Shown in pieces: positions 1-11,261 of a stretch of 64,000 nt of DNA; position 1 is the first letter of the stretch; every line of letters begins with the position of its first letter. Origin of the DNA: Angiostrongylus vasorum (lineage: Eukaryota > Nematoda > Chromadorea > Rhabditida > Metastrongylidae); assembly GCA_018806985.1 (NCBI GenBank), contig JADANN010000404.1, positions 62,001 to 126,000 on the forward strand. The letters run 5' to 3'. Below the pieces are notes generated by a model, which did not search any database, was not told where the DNA came from, and was given only the letters and a program-made list of their open reading frames with translations. A program made the position numbers and the translations under genes.

Positions 1-2400
1 AGCGCAAAAATTTGAAAACATTTTCTAATAGATCTGTCAAGGTTGAAGTGATAACTAGCAAAAAATAATAAATGATGCCGAACCTCTTGCTCACGCCGAT
101 ATACGATGAAGTGACATATTTTCTCTCCACCTCTTTATCTCGCTCTCTCTCCTCTATTTCTTTTTTCTTCTTCCTAATCTGATTTCTAATCTGCAAGTCA
201 GGACGTTGTAACACCGTGGAAATGTCATGAATGCGCAAAATCAGTAATAAGAATGGGGAATGTTATGAAGACTTTGCAGGTCGCTCGAAGTTCTAACGCT
301 AGCATTCCAGGAGCGTCGGAATCACTGAGTGATGAAATTAAAGTAGTTAATTCACTAGACCAATTATTTACGAAGATTATCACAGCTTTGGTGTGCGTCT
401 ATTGAACTCTGTTGTTCATAGCGAAAAGGTAGCCAAGACTAGCTCGCAGATGATGTGTTCCGTAGGATCTACTTCTCTCTGGGCTTCCCGATAGAAATGC
501 CCATCTCTGTCTCTGTCTGAGAGAACCTGTTGTGATATGAATTGTCAGTGTACATAGCAACTGGACACTGAGAAGAAAGCGTCAGCGAAATCGATTAGAG
601 GGAGGAAGCCCCAATGAATGGGTTTGTTAGTATGAATTCTCTGGATACATTTAGTGAGTATCATTTACCTCTTGCATTTTCCTTGCATGCCACTTTAAGG
701 TTTACCTACTGCCGAGCGGTTTATGTTACACTGTTTTATCAACAATTTGTTTACTATGATTTTGAGCTCGTTGAAAGAATGCTTTCAAAGCAATAGGAAT
801 AGACGCTGTTCTGCGTCTCAATTTCAAACCTAGATAAACCGTAACTGAAGCAACAAGAAATTTCATCGAAGCATAGAGTGAAGAGGCCGAATCCGAAAAC
901 ATATGCAATGTAAAGTAGTTTGGCACCGTTATATGTTTTGCTAATGAGCAACGTTGTGGGATACCACTGGCAACTGACGAAGGCCATCTGAAGGTAATAA
1001 TCCGAGCTAACCTTTTTAGAACTAATCTGGAGGTTGCACAATAGCTCAGCTTTGGTCTTTCAACAACCTCATGTCATTTCAAAGATATTTCGAAAGCTTA
1101 AAAGCTCTTTAAAAAGTTGTGACACGAACTGAACATAGATCAAAGGATTCAGTTTTCGAAATTCAATGAGTATTTGTGTTACAGAACAGAAACAATCCAT
1201 TTTCCGATGTTCCTGTTATATTCGCTGAAAAGTAGATGCCAATGGACAGCGGACAATGTTTATTGCAATGAATGAACCGAGTTGATACTCCTAAATAGTT
1301 TGCGCAGCCAAATTTGAACGAAGAGGTGATATCGACTTCATTGGTAGCCCACGGCTAGATTAGTTCGCCCTAACTTCATGAATCCTGATAAGACGGTCAT
1401 ATAAAACAATGCAGTCACGAAATCGATGAATTTCATGAAAATTGCACAGTGAGTATCCAACGTTGCTTAACGGGAAACGTCCAATTCTTTTGCACACCAT
1501 TCTCGACGCTTCGAACAACAAACGCAGCCGCAGTTGAACAGATTCAACTAAGAAACTCCACTTAATCCAGCGTACTCATCAAATCTCTTCTCAAGCGAGT
1601 TAACAGCTTTCCAAGAACTCTGAGAGTTACTTTTAAGAAAGAATCTCTTACAAGCAATCCTTTCCTCAAAATGTCCTCGACGAGTTAATCGCTTCCAAAC
1701 CTCAGAATTATAACCTGCTTGAAAAAGGATCATGTGTCTCATTAGCAAGATGGATAGAAATTCTAATGGTTCCAACTTTCGCTGAAATATTTTTGCGCCG
1801 ATAACAGGATTCTAAATTTTTCTTCAAAACTTGTCACCGTTTTTTCAAAATCAGCCATGGCCGTTGTCTAGAAAAAAATGCATGTATTCAAGTCAATCCT
1901 GTAGTCTGACAATAAGAGAGGAACAGATGAAAACACATTTATAAAGGCTCTCCACAAATCATCAAATTAGAAAGGCGACTAGCATTAGTGGATGTCAGAT
2001 ATGCTCGGGATTTAGGGCGAACACAGGTAGAAATAAGAGATCGAGCGATGTCTCATCAGTTATTGAGTGTCACTGTCGCGAACGGCAACCTCGAAATAAA
2101 CATCGACGTCACTTAATCACATTCAACTATTGAGGAAAAGCGAACGAATTGCTTATTGATCAGGCAACAGAGGCGAGTATGACTTCTGGCGTCATAGTGA
2201 TAGTAGTTTTGATAGTGTTATCAGCACAGCGTTTCAAAAACTACCCATTCACTACGGGTGAACTCTGTATCGTACACAAGTGTTAGTTGCGACTAAAAAT
2301 AACCGCTGTTAGTTGACTCATCAACGAACATGCTCAAACTACCCAGGAGGATTTTTTTCACTAGAACTCAGAATGAGTAAATTAGCTCAGTAAAGGAAAC
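1..2400. other. no gene recognised
   Basis: About 2.4 kb of AT-rich sequence with no open frame that looks coding. A pyrimidine-rich run (mostly CT/TTC) lies at about 120-180. The short open frames at 614-796 and 726-1041 lie on opposite strands over the same bases and show no recognisable motif, so I do not call them. Confidence 0.6.
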
Positions 2401-2404
2401 AGAG

Positions 2405-2690
2405 CTCTCTAGATCAATCCCGTTGAAGGGTGATTGCTGATGGCACTGATCGATGGAACTACCTAAGAGATAGGTAAAACGAAGAACCCGCATGGTGTGG
2501 TTGTGAATGCGTTAGCCCCCGGAAAGGGTAATAGCACGTTCGTTCCCAACGCAGACACCTGTGGTCCGGAGTTTTGCAAATACCTCAGCGTCATTGTGGT
2601 TGAAAGGAAATAGTCTCCATTTACGATCGTCTTCAATTTCCTACGCAGCAACAACAACAAGAACAACAAATTTCCATTACTGATTATAAA
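2405..2690 (-). repeat. repeat family P, single arm
   Basis: One arm of a dispersed repeat seen about ten times in the window. Family landmarks in order here are GTTGAAGGGTGATTGC, GCATGGTGTGG, CAGACACCTG, a TTTTGCAAATACCTCAGCG-type block and CATTGTGGTTG. I define this order as the minus orientation. It shows no coding capacity; the short minus-strand frame at 2463-2669 is simply the repeat read through. Confidence 0.75.
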
Positions 2691-2994
2691 TATTACATTA
2701 TGCTAACGTAACTCTCCATGCTCCAGTCAGTTGGTAGCAAACCATGTAAAACCTAACTTATTCAGTAGCTTGTTTCGTGAGTAAGCGAATCGGTCACAAC
2801 AATGTTTCTGGTGTTTCGATGGACCTATCGATGCAACACGTGTGGTGGTGTACCTCGATGAAATCCGATTAATGTCAAGTGCTCTCTCATTAGTGACATT
2901 TCACTTTTTTCCACAGTAGTCTTATGTAGATATGCTTAAAAACACTTCTTCAAAATAGATCAAAGAAGATGATTAGTAGATAAACTAACTAATT

Positions 2995-3170
2995 TGCAAG
3001 ACTCCGGAAGGCAGGTGTCTGCAGTGGGAACGAACGCGCAATTGTCCTTTCCGGGGAGTAACGCGCTCACCACCACACTATGCAGATACCTCAGCGTCAT
3101 TGTGGTTCTTTCACAAATAATACCCTGCCGTGAAAACTAGTAAAAGGCAGTGAATAAAAAGTCGACATTG
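2995..3170. repeat. repeat family P, short foldback copy
   Basis: A family P copy in which a plus-orientation piece (CAGGTGTCTGC, then the block ending in CACCACAC near 3090) runs straight into a minus-orientation piece (CTCAGCGTCATTGTGGTT, then ACCCTGCCGTGAAAA). The centre of the element is missing, so the two arms face each other. Confidence 0.65.
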
Positions 3171-4376
3171 TAAACTAACTAGTGTGTGTTAATTCTGAGG
3201 TTTCTAGATTTGGTTTAATCTTGAGCCGTGATGCTATCGATTGCAATTTTTCCGAGTAGCACCCCTTTAGCTGGCTTAGTAATTAGTAGGGGAATCACGC
3301 GAATAATCATTTTCACGCTTTATTAAGTTGCAGTTTGGAAGGATATTAATAACGATTTTTAGCGTTGAAATGTAGTTCATTTGGTCTGGGTAATTCAAAC
3401 TTCGCCATAAGAAGAGTTTAGGTGAACAAATTATTTCAATTCGAATGTAGAGAATATATTAAGATAAACTATTAAAGCAGGCTACTGATCCAACACCAAG
3501 TGCTGTGTGGACACCTGGAATTCTTCTGTTCGGGTTCGCTTTCTCGCATTCACATTTCACGAAAGTTTTCAAAATTTTTGTGGTGTTCTCCTCATTCTTG
3601 AGGATTTTAACTCTTTACTTATGTCGTTGAACGCTACTCAAATGAATTCTCGCTGAAATAACAGGATCGCCGTGCAATGTAGTTCCCAGATCATAATCGT
3701 ATTCATTTGCTAGTCGTTGTGAATTTGAGAGAGCGAGTTAGCCTCTGATAACTCTAGTGTCAATATCAGCCTCCACAAGACTGGGAGCCATAGTTGACCT
3801 AGATAGGGTCGTACTAGAAAATTGCGCGTAATGAACGGCACCACCAGCACTGCACTACCTGCACTTATAAACAAGGTTACTTTTAAAAAAAATTTAGCTT
3901 TGATCACAGGACTTCCCATAATTTTAACACTACGGTACGCAAGTCAAGTAGATGTTGACAACTTTTTCACGATGAATTTTTCAAGTGCCCACAGTATTTC
4001 CGCGAAGCCAAACGATTGAAGCACGTTTGGTTAAGAATCTACTGTTTATTTATATTGAACGCTTAATCGCAAGATATCACTGGGTTGCGATGAAGGACAT
4101 AAAAAAGATCCTCATGTTAGTGCTTAATTATCAGAAGGCTACAGGGAAAAAGAAGGAATGTGCTGAAAAGGCCTAATAAACGGAATGCCGGATTTTTGCA
4201 CTCCTGTTAGCTCCATCAAATTCGAAAGAATATAAATCAGCATTTTCGCCTAGATTAGGGAATGTTACCTCACAAACCTTTTTCTGTTGGTATTTGCAAC
4301 AAGAACATCGATTCTTTTGAAAAACTAAGTATCTGAGTCATTCCTGCCTAATTTTTAATTTTTAACGGCACGGTAT
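3171..4376. other. no gene recognised
   Basis: Nothing supported. The opposed frames at 3710-4019 are shadows of each other, and the frame at 3985-4176 has no splice context or motif I recognise. Confidence 0.5.
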
Positions 4377-4722
4377 CATGTAAAATACAACTAAGATGAT
4401 GCTGAGATATTTGCAGTCTCGGACCGCAGGGTCGAGATGCAGCATTGTCCTTTCCGGGGGAGTAACGCGTTCACCACCACACCATGCGGGTCCTTCGTTT
4501 CGCCTGTCTCTCAGCTAGTTCTATTGAACTGCGTCACCAGCAATCACCCGTCAACGGGACTGATCTAGGGAGCCCAAATCGGCAACGAACCTAGTTCCGT
4601 TGAAGGGTGATTGCCGCATGGTGTGGTGGCGAACGCGTTACTCCCCGGAAAGAACAATAGCGCGTTCGTTCCCCACCGCAGACACCTGCGGTCCGGAGTT
4701 TTGCAAATATCTCAGCATCATC
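4377..4722. repeat. repeat family P, near-complete foldback copy
   Basis: Two arms of the family P repeat in opposite orientation meet near 4587. The left arm (4377-4587) runs from GATGCTGAGATATTTGCA through CACCACACCATGCGGG to GCAATCACCCGTCAACGGG. The right arm (4588-4722) runs back through GTTGAAGGGTGATTGC, GCATGGTGTGGTGG and GTCCGGAGTTTTGCAAATA to CTCAGCATCATC. The locus is therefore a long imperfect palindrome. This layout resembles foldback DNA elements, but no transposase is present and no target duplication was identified. Confidence 0.75.
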
Positions 4723-4924
4723 TAAGTATCTGAATACTTTTTTTATTGGAAAGAAATGGCTCAATACTGTCCTTGACAACCTACCGGCTCTAATATGATG
4801 ATATGGCGAAGATGAGGTCCAGAACTTGTAAAAGATCATACCTTTCATGAGGTCAATTGGATTCAAAGCCAAGAATGGCCGCAGTTTTCCATGATGACCA
4901 AGATCATCCATAGTAATTCACAAC

Positions 4925-5880
4925 TTCATAAGCCCTACTCTCAACGCCGGACGTTGATGTTTCTAGGCGGATAGTACCACAGCCAAAAAGATCACCTCAT
5001 AGTAAATCGAAGGCCTTGCATCAAAGTAGTCGGCGTCCTTCGAAAAGGACTCCATTTGTAGCGAACAGAAGAAGCCGTAAAGTCCAAGAAACAAAGACTC
5101 ATTAACACCATAATTTGGAATCCCTTGGAATCAGTAGTCGACCTTGAGAAGATGCCGCTGTCGATATCGTTGAAGGATGGGGATTCGCATTTTGAAAATT
5201 ATTCCGTTAGTGCTAGAAAAATCGCAGATTTAAAAAACTAAAAGATGTTTGTATCCAGGAACACTCGAGCAAATGCGTCAAAGTGGAATCTTACAACCCA
5301 AAAGTTACCGTCAACCCACGTCCGAATTTGCAAAACAGTGTAAAAAGAGGGTAAAAAGATCTAAGGGATAGAAGAGCAGAAATCATGGCCGACGCTGCAC
5401 AGGCTTGGAAGAGCATTCGGAAAATTGCGTACAAGCTTTTTATTAGAGTTGTCAATAATGGGATTCTCGGAACATTAGAAAAAGAATGGATAACTGAACA
5501 AGAAGGCTTTTAGGAAACTAAGCGCTTTGGATCACACGTACATGATACCGAAACTCAATGAGCTATAATGAGAGCAAGAAATACTGTTTTTTTTCGCATT
5601 TCGTCGACGTAAAGAAGGCCTTAGACTCGCTTGACACAGAGACGCTCACGTAGGCGCTTGGTAATCAAGGAGCTCCATACAAAAGATCTTTGGTCAATTG
5701 CGCAACAATATCATAACCAGAATTTCATAATCTTTCAATAATGTTATTATTGCGTTAAAGAAGAGGGTTTGATAAGATGATCCGATTTCACCAAAACTAT
5801 CTGCAGCCACTCTGAAAGATGTCACAGGGAAAACTAGAAAACGAGTGAGCCAATGCTGATGTATGACCGATGTCTACGTA
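4925..5880 (+). mobile_element. RTE retrotransposon relic (endonuclease end and RT pieces)
   Basis: A strongly decayed copy of the RTE element seen better preserved at 42262-45030. It is recognised by collinear matches at DNA level: the stretch CAACGCCGGACGT near 4940, the block at 5110-5170 ending GAAGATGCCG, and the block at 5320-5420 that in better copies reads LTSELAK and then AEIMADAAQ-type residues. Near 5605 a frame reads FVDVKKALDSLDTE, the RT motif A region (normally FIDLKKAFDS). Frameshifts and stops are everywhere and both element ends are missing. It is non-functional. Confidence 0.75.
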
Positions 5881-6385
5881 GTTTTCAGTTCGTTTCAATT
5901 TGGCTCTTCACACCGTCTTCAAAATACCAGGCGCTTATCAGGCAAAATTAGTATTGACCGATAACGGCACTATATGTGTAAACTCGATCTAAGAGCAGAA
6001 TTATAAATAAAGATTTAGTTTGAGAACTAATCAGGAGGAAAAAAAATCAGGGAAGAACAACTGACGGGTGACGGTTGATCACTGCTGCATAAGAAACGTC
6101 CTGAAGAAAGCCCTTCAACACAGATCTAAGCATATTGCTTCAGAGTGCTCTCGTACTGGTTAGCAAACTCCAGTTTCTGCTCCACTCACTGCACTTATTG
6201 TGTTGGTCGAAAATGAATGACCGATTTGCAATTTCATTCCACTTGTATGTGTTTAAGAAACACTTTATTCCTGAATGCTAAATTATCATTTATTCTTTCA
6301 AAGCCCATTTTAAGAACGTTTCACGGTATAACCGAATCACAATATAAATGTTGCTTTTCGTAAGCCTTAAAGGTTGAAATTTCAG
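5881..6385. other. no gene recognised; upstream flank of the next gene
   Basis: AT-rich sequence separating the RTE relic from the small gene that starts at 6386. A trans-splice or 5' UTR acceptor (TTTCAG) abuts the start codon at 6380-6385. Nothing else is supported. Confidence 0.5.
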
Positions 6386-6927
6386 ATGTCAAAACAGCGA
6401 ATTCCCCCAAATCCACTTCTACGAAATGAAACTGGGACCTATGCGGCGCAAGCGGCTTTAAACATTAATGAGGTATGGGGCCATGGAAGTGTGTTAACGA
6501 ACAAACAGTGTAATGTTGGTCTAGAAAATTCCGCCGTAGCGAACTAGATGTTGATGATGACGACGTCCCTTCCGTTTATGACGGATATATTGAAGGCTTT
6601 GGCGGAATCAAATGCGTATATAAGACTTCAATATATCCGTCATAAGCGGAAGGACGTCTCTTTGAGAACTTGCAGAGGTACCTGATATAACCATCTCAGT
6701 TGCTTCGGAACATCAAAGGAAAACTGGATAGTCAAGAAAGCATAATAGATGTCGTCGGATTAAACAATCCTTCTTCACGATTACTGACGCTGCAAAGGTT
6801 GAACGAGCTGGCCTACGAAACTCTGCCTCAACTACTATACTCGTCAGACTTCTCGGCAATCGACAACCATTTCCTCAAGCATCTCGACAACTTCCCTGTC
6901 CAAGAAATGCTTCAAAGACCTGACTGA
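6386..6927 (+). CDS. small two-exon protein, about 104 residues
   Basis: I do not recognise the family. Exon 1 is 6386-6472: the ATG directly follows TTTCAG, an arrangement typical of nematode trans-splice or splice acceptors, and it encodes 29 residues beginning MSKQRIPPNPLLRNETG. The donor is GAG|GTATGG at phase 0. Exon 2 is 6700-6927, entered after ATCTCAG at phase 0, with 75 residues beginning LLRNIKGKLDSQES and a TGA stop at 6925-6927. The phase match and clean frames support the model. The product is soluble, lacks a signal peptide or membrane segment, and its second half is rich in leucine with heptad-like spacing, so a helical adaptor-type protein is possible. Codon use is even and unlike the repeats around it. 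The intron (6473-6699) holds a near-perfect inverted repeat, listed separately. An upstream exon cannot be excluded. Confidence 0.65.
6562..6658. repeat. near-perfect inverted repeat (hairpin) within intron
   Basis: Arms 6562-6595 and 6626-6658 are reverse complements over about 33 positions, with one mismatch and one unpaired base. The loop is 30 bases. The whole structure lies in the intron of the 6386-6927 gene. Arm length and loop size are in the range of a nematode miRNA precursor, but a small palindromic transposon remnant would look the same. Confidence 0.8.
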
Positions 6928-7536
6928 CCCCCGAAACGGTCTTCATCGAACCCATCGTATCCGAGATCTCCATATTTTTATTCAACAAGATTAATTAAAC
7001 TTATTTCTCGTTGGACAGAACATATAGATTCTAATGATTTCTATTTCGATTGAAAAAATTTATTCTGAAAGGAGATGCGACAATTTGAAAATAAAGGTTG
7101 AAATCGGACATTAATTTGCGGATGACCTAATATGTCCTCAATCTTTTCACTTAAGCCAGTTTTGATGTCAAAGCTAATCTAATCGAATAACTACCGTGTC
7201 CATACAAAAGTTTGCTGTATCGGTATTCGAGTGGCAACTTAGTCCTAGTAGGCTTTACAACTGAAAGAATGTGTTAACACTCTGAAATAGCTAGATACCA
7301 GAATCTCGCTTTATTTAGAAAACTAATTCTTGCTATTCTTTTTGCTTCCGTTCAAAACATTTTAAAAAATAAATATTAAAAGTTGAATATTCTGGAGGCT
7401 AAATTTCTCCAAAATTCTTCCACATTTCCTTCTAGGCTTGTGCTTTAATGCTTGCTTCATTATCACACCAGCTCCTAGATTTCGGCAAATTCGTAACATG
7501 TTTGTTCTATAAATTCTTAATGATGACGGAACTCAC
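6928..7536. other. no gene recognised; 3' flank of the small gene
   Basis: AT-rich DNA after the stop codon at 6927. AAAATAAAGG at about 7089 could serve as a weak polyadenylation signal. Nothing else is supported. Confidence 0.4.
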
Positions 7537-7825
7537 TTGTTTTTCAAAACGTTAACACCTGAAGTACCACTCTGACAGAATTTGTTCAGTTTTTCCACAC
7601 GTAGAACATCTAATAAAATAGGAATTATTGCTTCAACAGCAAATCCAACTCGAGTGTGCTCATGATTAAAGCCTAAGTAAGCCTTCTCGCGAAATGCGCC
7701 TTCTCAAGTCCAAAAAGATCTTGAAGTTGGAGTTCAGCACTTTGGGAATGTCATTACAAGACTTCTCCAAGATATAGCTATCAAAATTCCATCAACAGTG
7801 AGAATTAGTCCAAATGTATTACTGT
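7537..7825 (-). CDS. partial gene, pepsin-type aspartic peptidase-like C-terminal exons
   Basis: Two minus-strand exons can be joined. The first is 7825-7763, after GCTGCAG, reading SNTFGLILTVDGILIAISW, with donor AGAA|GTCTTG at phase 1. The second is 7702-7537, after TTTTTGGACTTGAG, with donor AA|GTGAGTTCC. The second exon reads GAFREKAYLGFNHEHTRVGF followed by AVEA. That matches the C-terminal signature of family A1 aspartic peptidases, where a glycine-rich start is followed by a tyrosine, then a charged turn and the end motif R-[VI]-G-F-A. Membrane-anchored BACE-type enzymes end in a similar way. Neither catalytic DTG/DSG exon was found, the upstream border is unknown, and the final exon after 7537 was not located. 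Identity rests on one short motif, so this could be a broken or unrelated gene. Confidence 0.35.
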
Positions 7826-8494
7826 CTGCAGCAATGTAACGACAAACCTAAAACAAGAACGTATGAACATGCATCCTTCCCATTGGTAAATATACACCAT
7901 TATCTTGACAAGGACTTTATTTTTTCTATTTCAAGAAGAAAGCGTTGCCAAAAACTCGCATGGAGAATCTAGTCAGATCCTTGAATTATAGGTTTCTCGT
8001 TGAATGTAAGTGGTGCTAGTTTATGAATGCGCTTGCATTCGAATTCGTGTGCACTTTTAATTACTGAGACAACCCACGCTTCCACAAGAAGCAGTTAACC
8101 TCATTCCATTTAATGGAACAAGTTTGGAAAACTCATCAAGCCTGTGGATACTCTTTTAATAACATCTGTACGATCGCTGAGAAAGCAGGTCCAAGGTACG
8201 ATGTTCCATGAATGACTCATACCTTTACCCATCAGTATTCTACGGACAACAGTGGGACAACCATGCCATTGGACGCTGTAGGACAAACTGTGAAAGAAGA
8301 CATTTTGCTATTAACCTATAAGTTTAGTTCCGTAGCAACCTTATAATAAGTAGTACAAGATCAGTTCCTCAGAGTCATCTTACCATCAGCAACATTGTTA
8401 CTAAGATCACGATTCAACGAGGGGGTGAAAACAATCTCGAGATACTGTGCCATTGGAATTCATAAACGTCATGCAATAATGCTTAACTCTTATT
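7826..8494. other. no gene resolved; may hold upstream exons of the minus-strand gene
   Basis: If the aspartic-peptidase-like gene is real, its upstream exons should lie here on the minus strand. Candidate splice sites exist (for example GCTGATG|GTAAGATG read on the minus strand near 8380), but no catalytic motif was seen. Confidence 0.3.
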
Positions 8495-8645
8495 CACCGC
8501 CTGTTATTTTTTTCACGGCACGGTATTATGTGAAGTACAACCACAATGATGTTGAGATATTTGCAAAACTTGGACACCAGGCCAGATTCGAACATGCGAT
8601 TACCCGTTCTGGGGGTTCACGTGATAACCACTGCAACACTGAGGT
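8495..8645 (+). repeat. repeat family P, 5' part
   Basis: Contains TTTTTTTCACGGCACGGTAT, GTACAACCACAATGATGTTG and GAGATATTTGCAAAACT, the outer end of the family P repeat in plus orientation. The inner half is diverged (CGAACATGCGATTACC) or belongs to a subfamily. Confidence 0.6.
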
Positions 8646-8829
8646 CTTTACGTTGCTTTTTTCTCGGCCATTTTTCACCCTAACGTGCCATCACCGACCA
8701 TTCATCAGCGTGAATGATCTCTAGAACACAAATAGGTATTGAACACTAATGTGGAGGTCGTCGTCAGACGACCTTCCTCAACAGAATAATACTCAATGGA
8801 AGTTTTTCATTTCCATCCGATTGATTGAC

Positions 8830-9010
8830 GTGTGCATGACTAGCGTCAACCACCTGTATTTGTAAATGGGAACGATTTAGGATTATGGAGTGTCCCTTGC
8901 GGAAGTCACGACGTTCGAAGCAGACCACTGCCACAGACGACGATTGCGCAAGAAGGAAACAAGAGGAAAATGTGCTGGGGTCGGCATTAATAGTGAAGAC
9001 GGACTACCCA
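8830..9010 (+). mobile_element. 3' coding tail of a second RTE lineage, relic
   Basis: This stretch is collinear with 33300-33460: both carry a TGGGA.CGATTT block, then GTTCGAAGCA, a CGACGATTGC block, and about 50 bases later TAGTGAAGACGG or CGTGAAGACGG. In the 33.3 kb copy the region encodes the C-terminus of an RTE-1-like reverse transcriptase protein (WTTIAGERNE followed by a W-G-P-H sequence). Here only the decayed tail is left. Confidence 0.6.
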
Positions 9011-9804
9011 TATATCCACGAATCCAAGCAAATGTAATACTAAATATCTGTTGACCAGCGGATTTATTCCAAAGCGATAAATAATGAGACTCGTTACTGG
9101 ACAGAAAAATGACTACAACAAGAAAGAAGTGGATGAGTGGGAGCGAGAAGAAACAAAAAGAGACCGACGGAAAAATGACTGAATGATGATAGCCCTATAG
9201 GAAGTCGAATGTCTTATACACCATTTAGGCACAAGTTTTATAGGTTTCCCCAAGAGTCAATGAACAATGAACCTAGTTTATTACTGGAAACTATTGAAAA
9301 TACCGAAATGCAAATTTTCGAACTTATTGATGAACGTCTACTTCTAAATCGCACGTGCTGGAAAGCATGAACGCGCTTTCAATAATCATATCTGAGATCA
9401 TAGTGAACGTTATCAACGTTATCGGATAAAATGAAAAACTCTCAGAACCCAAAATCCTCGCCAATAAGAGGAATCTTTAGCTTTTTAGAATGTTTTATTT
9501 TCCACTAGGATGATAAAAGCATTTTCCACGAAACCATGAATTTCTGGAAGAAAAACCTAAAATGAAAAAAAACTTCTCGGAAAAAATCGTCGTATGCCTT
9601 TACACATGTAAAGGAAAATCTTCTGAAAGTGTACCAAGCGACCAAACCTCCAAATTCAACAGTTACCAAAAAATAATAGCAAATTATCGGAAAATCGATA
9701 TCGTACATTATGCGTGGCAAATAAACTTAAATTGTTGACCAGAAAATCACCACTTTTTCACTTTCTGTCGTTACGATAAAACGGATCTTCCTCATAGAAG
9801 AACC
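9011..9804. other. no gene recognised
   Basis: AT-rich DNA. The minus-strand open frame at 9505-9720 is rich in phenylalanine from A-runs and shows no family motif. Confidence 0.4.
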
Positions 9805-11160
9805 TCCTACCGCTTAGGTGCGAGGAAACGCGGCGCATCCCCAAACGGGGTTTGGGTGGTTAATAGCGGACTGAAATGACCTTTGCTTCCCTGAGACGTA
9901 GGTGGATCCAGAGGATGGACCCCCTGTTTCTGCCGTGCCGATTTGGCACATATCTTCAGTATTCACGACGAAGTATTAAGGCATGCATGCGTGGGTGTGT
10001 CCTCGTTTCATGCATATTGTATTCAAGAAATAAATTCGGTCAAAAGCATGCAATCAAGTTACAGGGCAGAATATGGGAGGTGGTTAGAAGTTGCGTCCAA
10101 CAAATAAGCTCCCCGTCTACTCTGGGAGAGAATGGCGAGTTACTCGTGAGTATACCCAGTCGCACGTTCAGAGCTCATCAAGCTATGAGTAGTTATGAAG
10201 AAGCCAAACGCAGTAGAATAAACGTGCTTCCTTCCACTGACCCGAAACAGCCCCCTGATACGGCAGCATTAGGAAGGACGAGTACGGAGGGGTTGCTAAA
10301 ATCTCAGGGCCATTCTAAGCTTCCTAAATCGCAAAGAACTAAGGTGGCGATCTGTATCTACAATGCACGCACATTTGCATCTGAGTAATCGATAGAAGAC
10401 CTGATCATGCAAGAAAGAAGGATGAGGTACGACGTCATCGGACTGGCCGAGACGAGACGACGTCACCCATTCAACGCCGTCTGTGACACCTGAGAACTGT
10501 TTCCTGGAACATGCGACAGTACAGGAGTCAGTTGCGTCGGCGTTCTCGTCAACACGAGTTTGGCCATGAATATCGATTCATTCGCGCAACTAACAACTCG
10601 AATCACACGTTTGCGATTGAAGAGATGCGAATCAATACCGGCTCTGACAATCTTCGACGTTTACGCACCGACATCAAGCTATGACGAAGACGAAGTCGAA
10701 TCATTCTATATGGACTTCATGTGTAGACAAGACCATACATTCTTGAAGGTTATCATTAGAGATTTTAATGCCAATAGTGGACCCAGAAGGATGTCACAGT
10801 GGGAGCCAAAACCTTGAATGAAACGAGCAGGGGTGAGCGGCCGTCTGAGTTTACCATGACGAACAAGACCACTTATACCAAACAATCTCAGAAGCTCCAC
10901 CATCAACGTTGGACTGGGAGTCTCTCAATGAAGAGCACCATGACGAAATAGAACATATCACAGCGAATCGAAGGTTTTGCCTAACAGATGTCGCCGTTGC
11001 CTCACAATTCTACAAGGGAACAGACCATTGACATTTTCGTGCAAGATTTCATTTTACGCAGAAAGGAAGGAAAGCCATTAAATTTTAAAAAAAAGCGATC
11101 CCGAAACCACCATAAACTGGGATTTATTCAGTTCATTATTCGGTTGTTGGGACGATGCCG
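9805..11160 (+). mobile_element. RTE retrotransposon, 5' region and endonuclease domain (broken)
   Basis: A 5' leader (9805-10330) matches the leader of the 42.3 kb copy, sharing GGTGGATCCAG, GCATGCATGCGTGGGTGTG-type and AACAAATAAGCTCC blocks. It is followed by the apurinic-type endonuclease domain. Visible pieces are [30 protein letters not shown], a GVLVNTSL block, IFDVYAPTSSYDEDEVE and VIIRDFNANSGPR; the last holds the catalytic GDFN-type motif, here changed to RDFN. Stops occur at 10386 (TAA) and about 10491 (TGA), and at 10815 (TGA) after the DFNA block. The segment 10890-11160 continues into the C-terminal half of the endonuclease, ending GGGACGATGCCGG. That same segment is repeated in the following copy. 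Confidence 0.85.
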
Positions 11161-11261
11161 GTGCTAATAACACCCATGAGAAATATGAGCTCAAGTTCCA
11201 AAGTCACCAAGAGATACCACTCCAGAGTTGACACACCAGTATGGAAGCAAGAGCTACAGGC

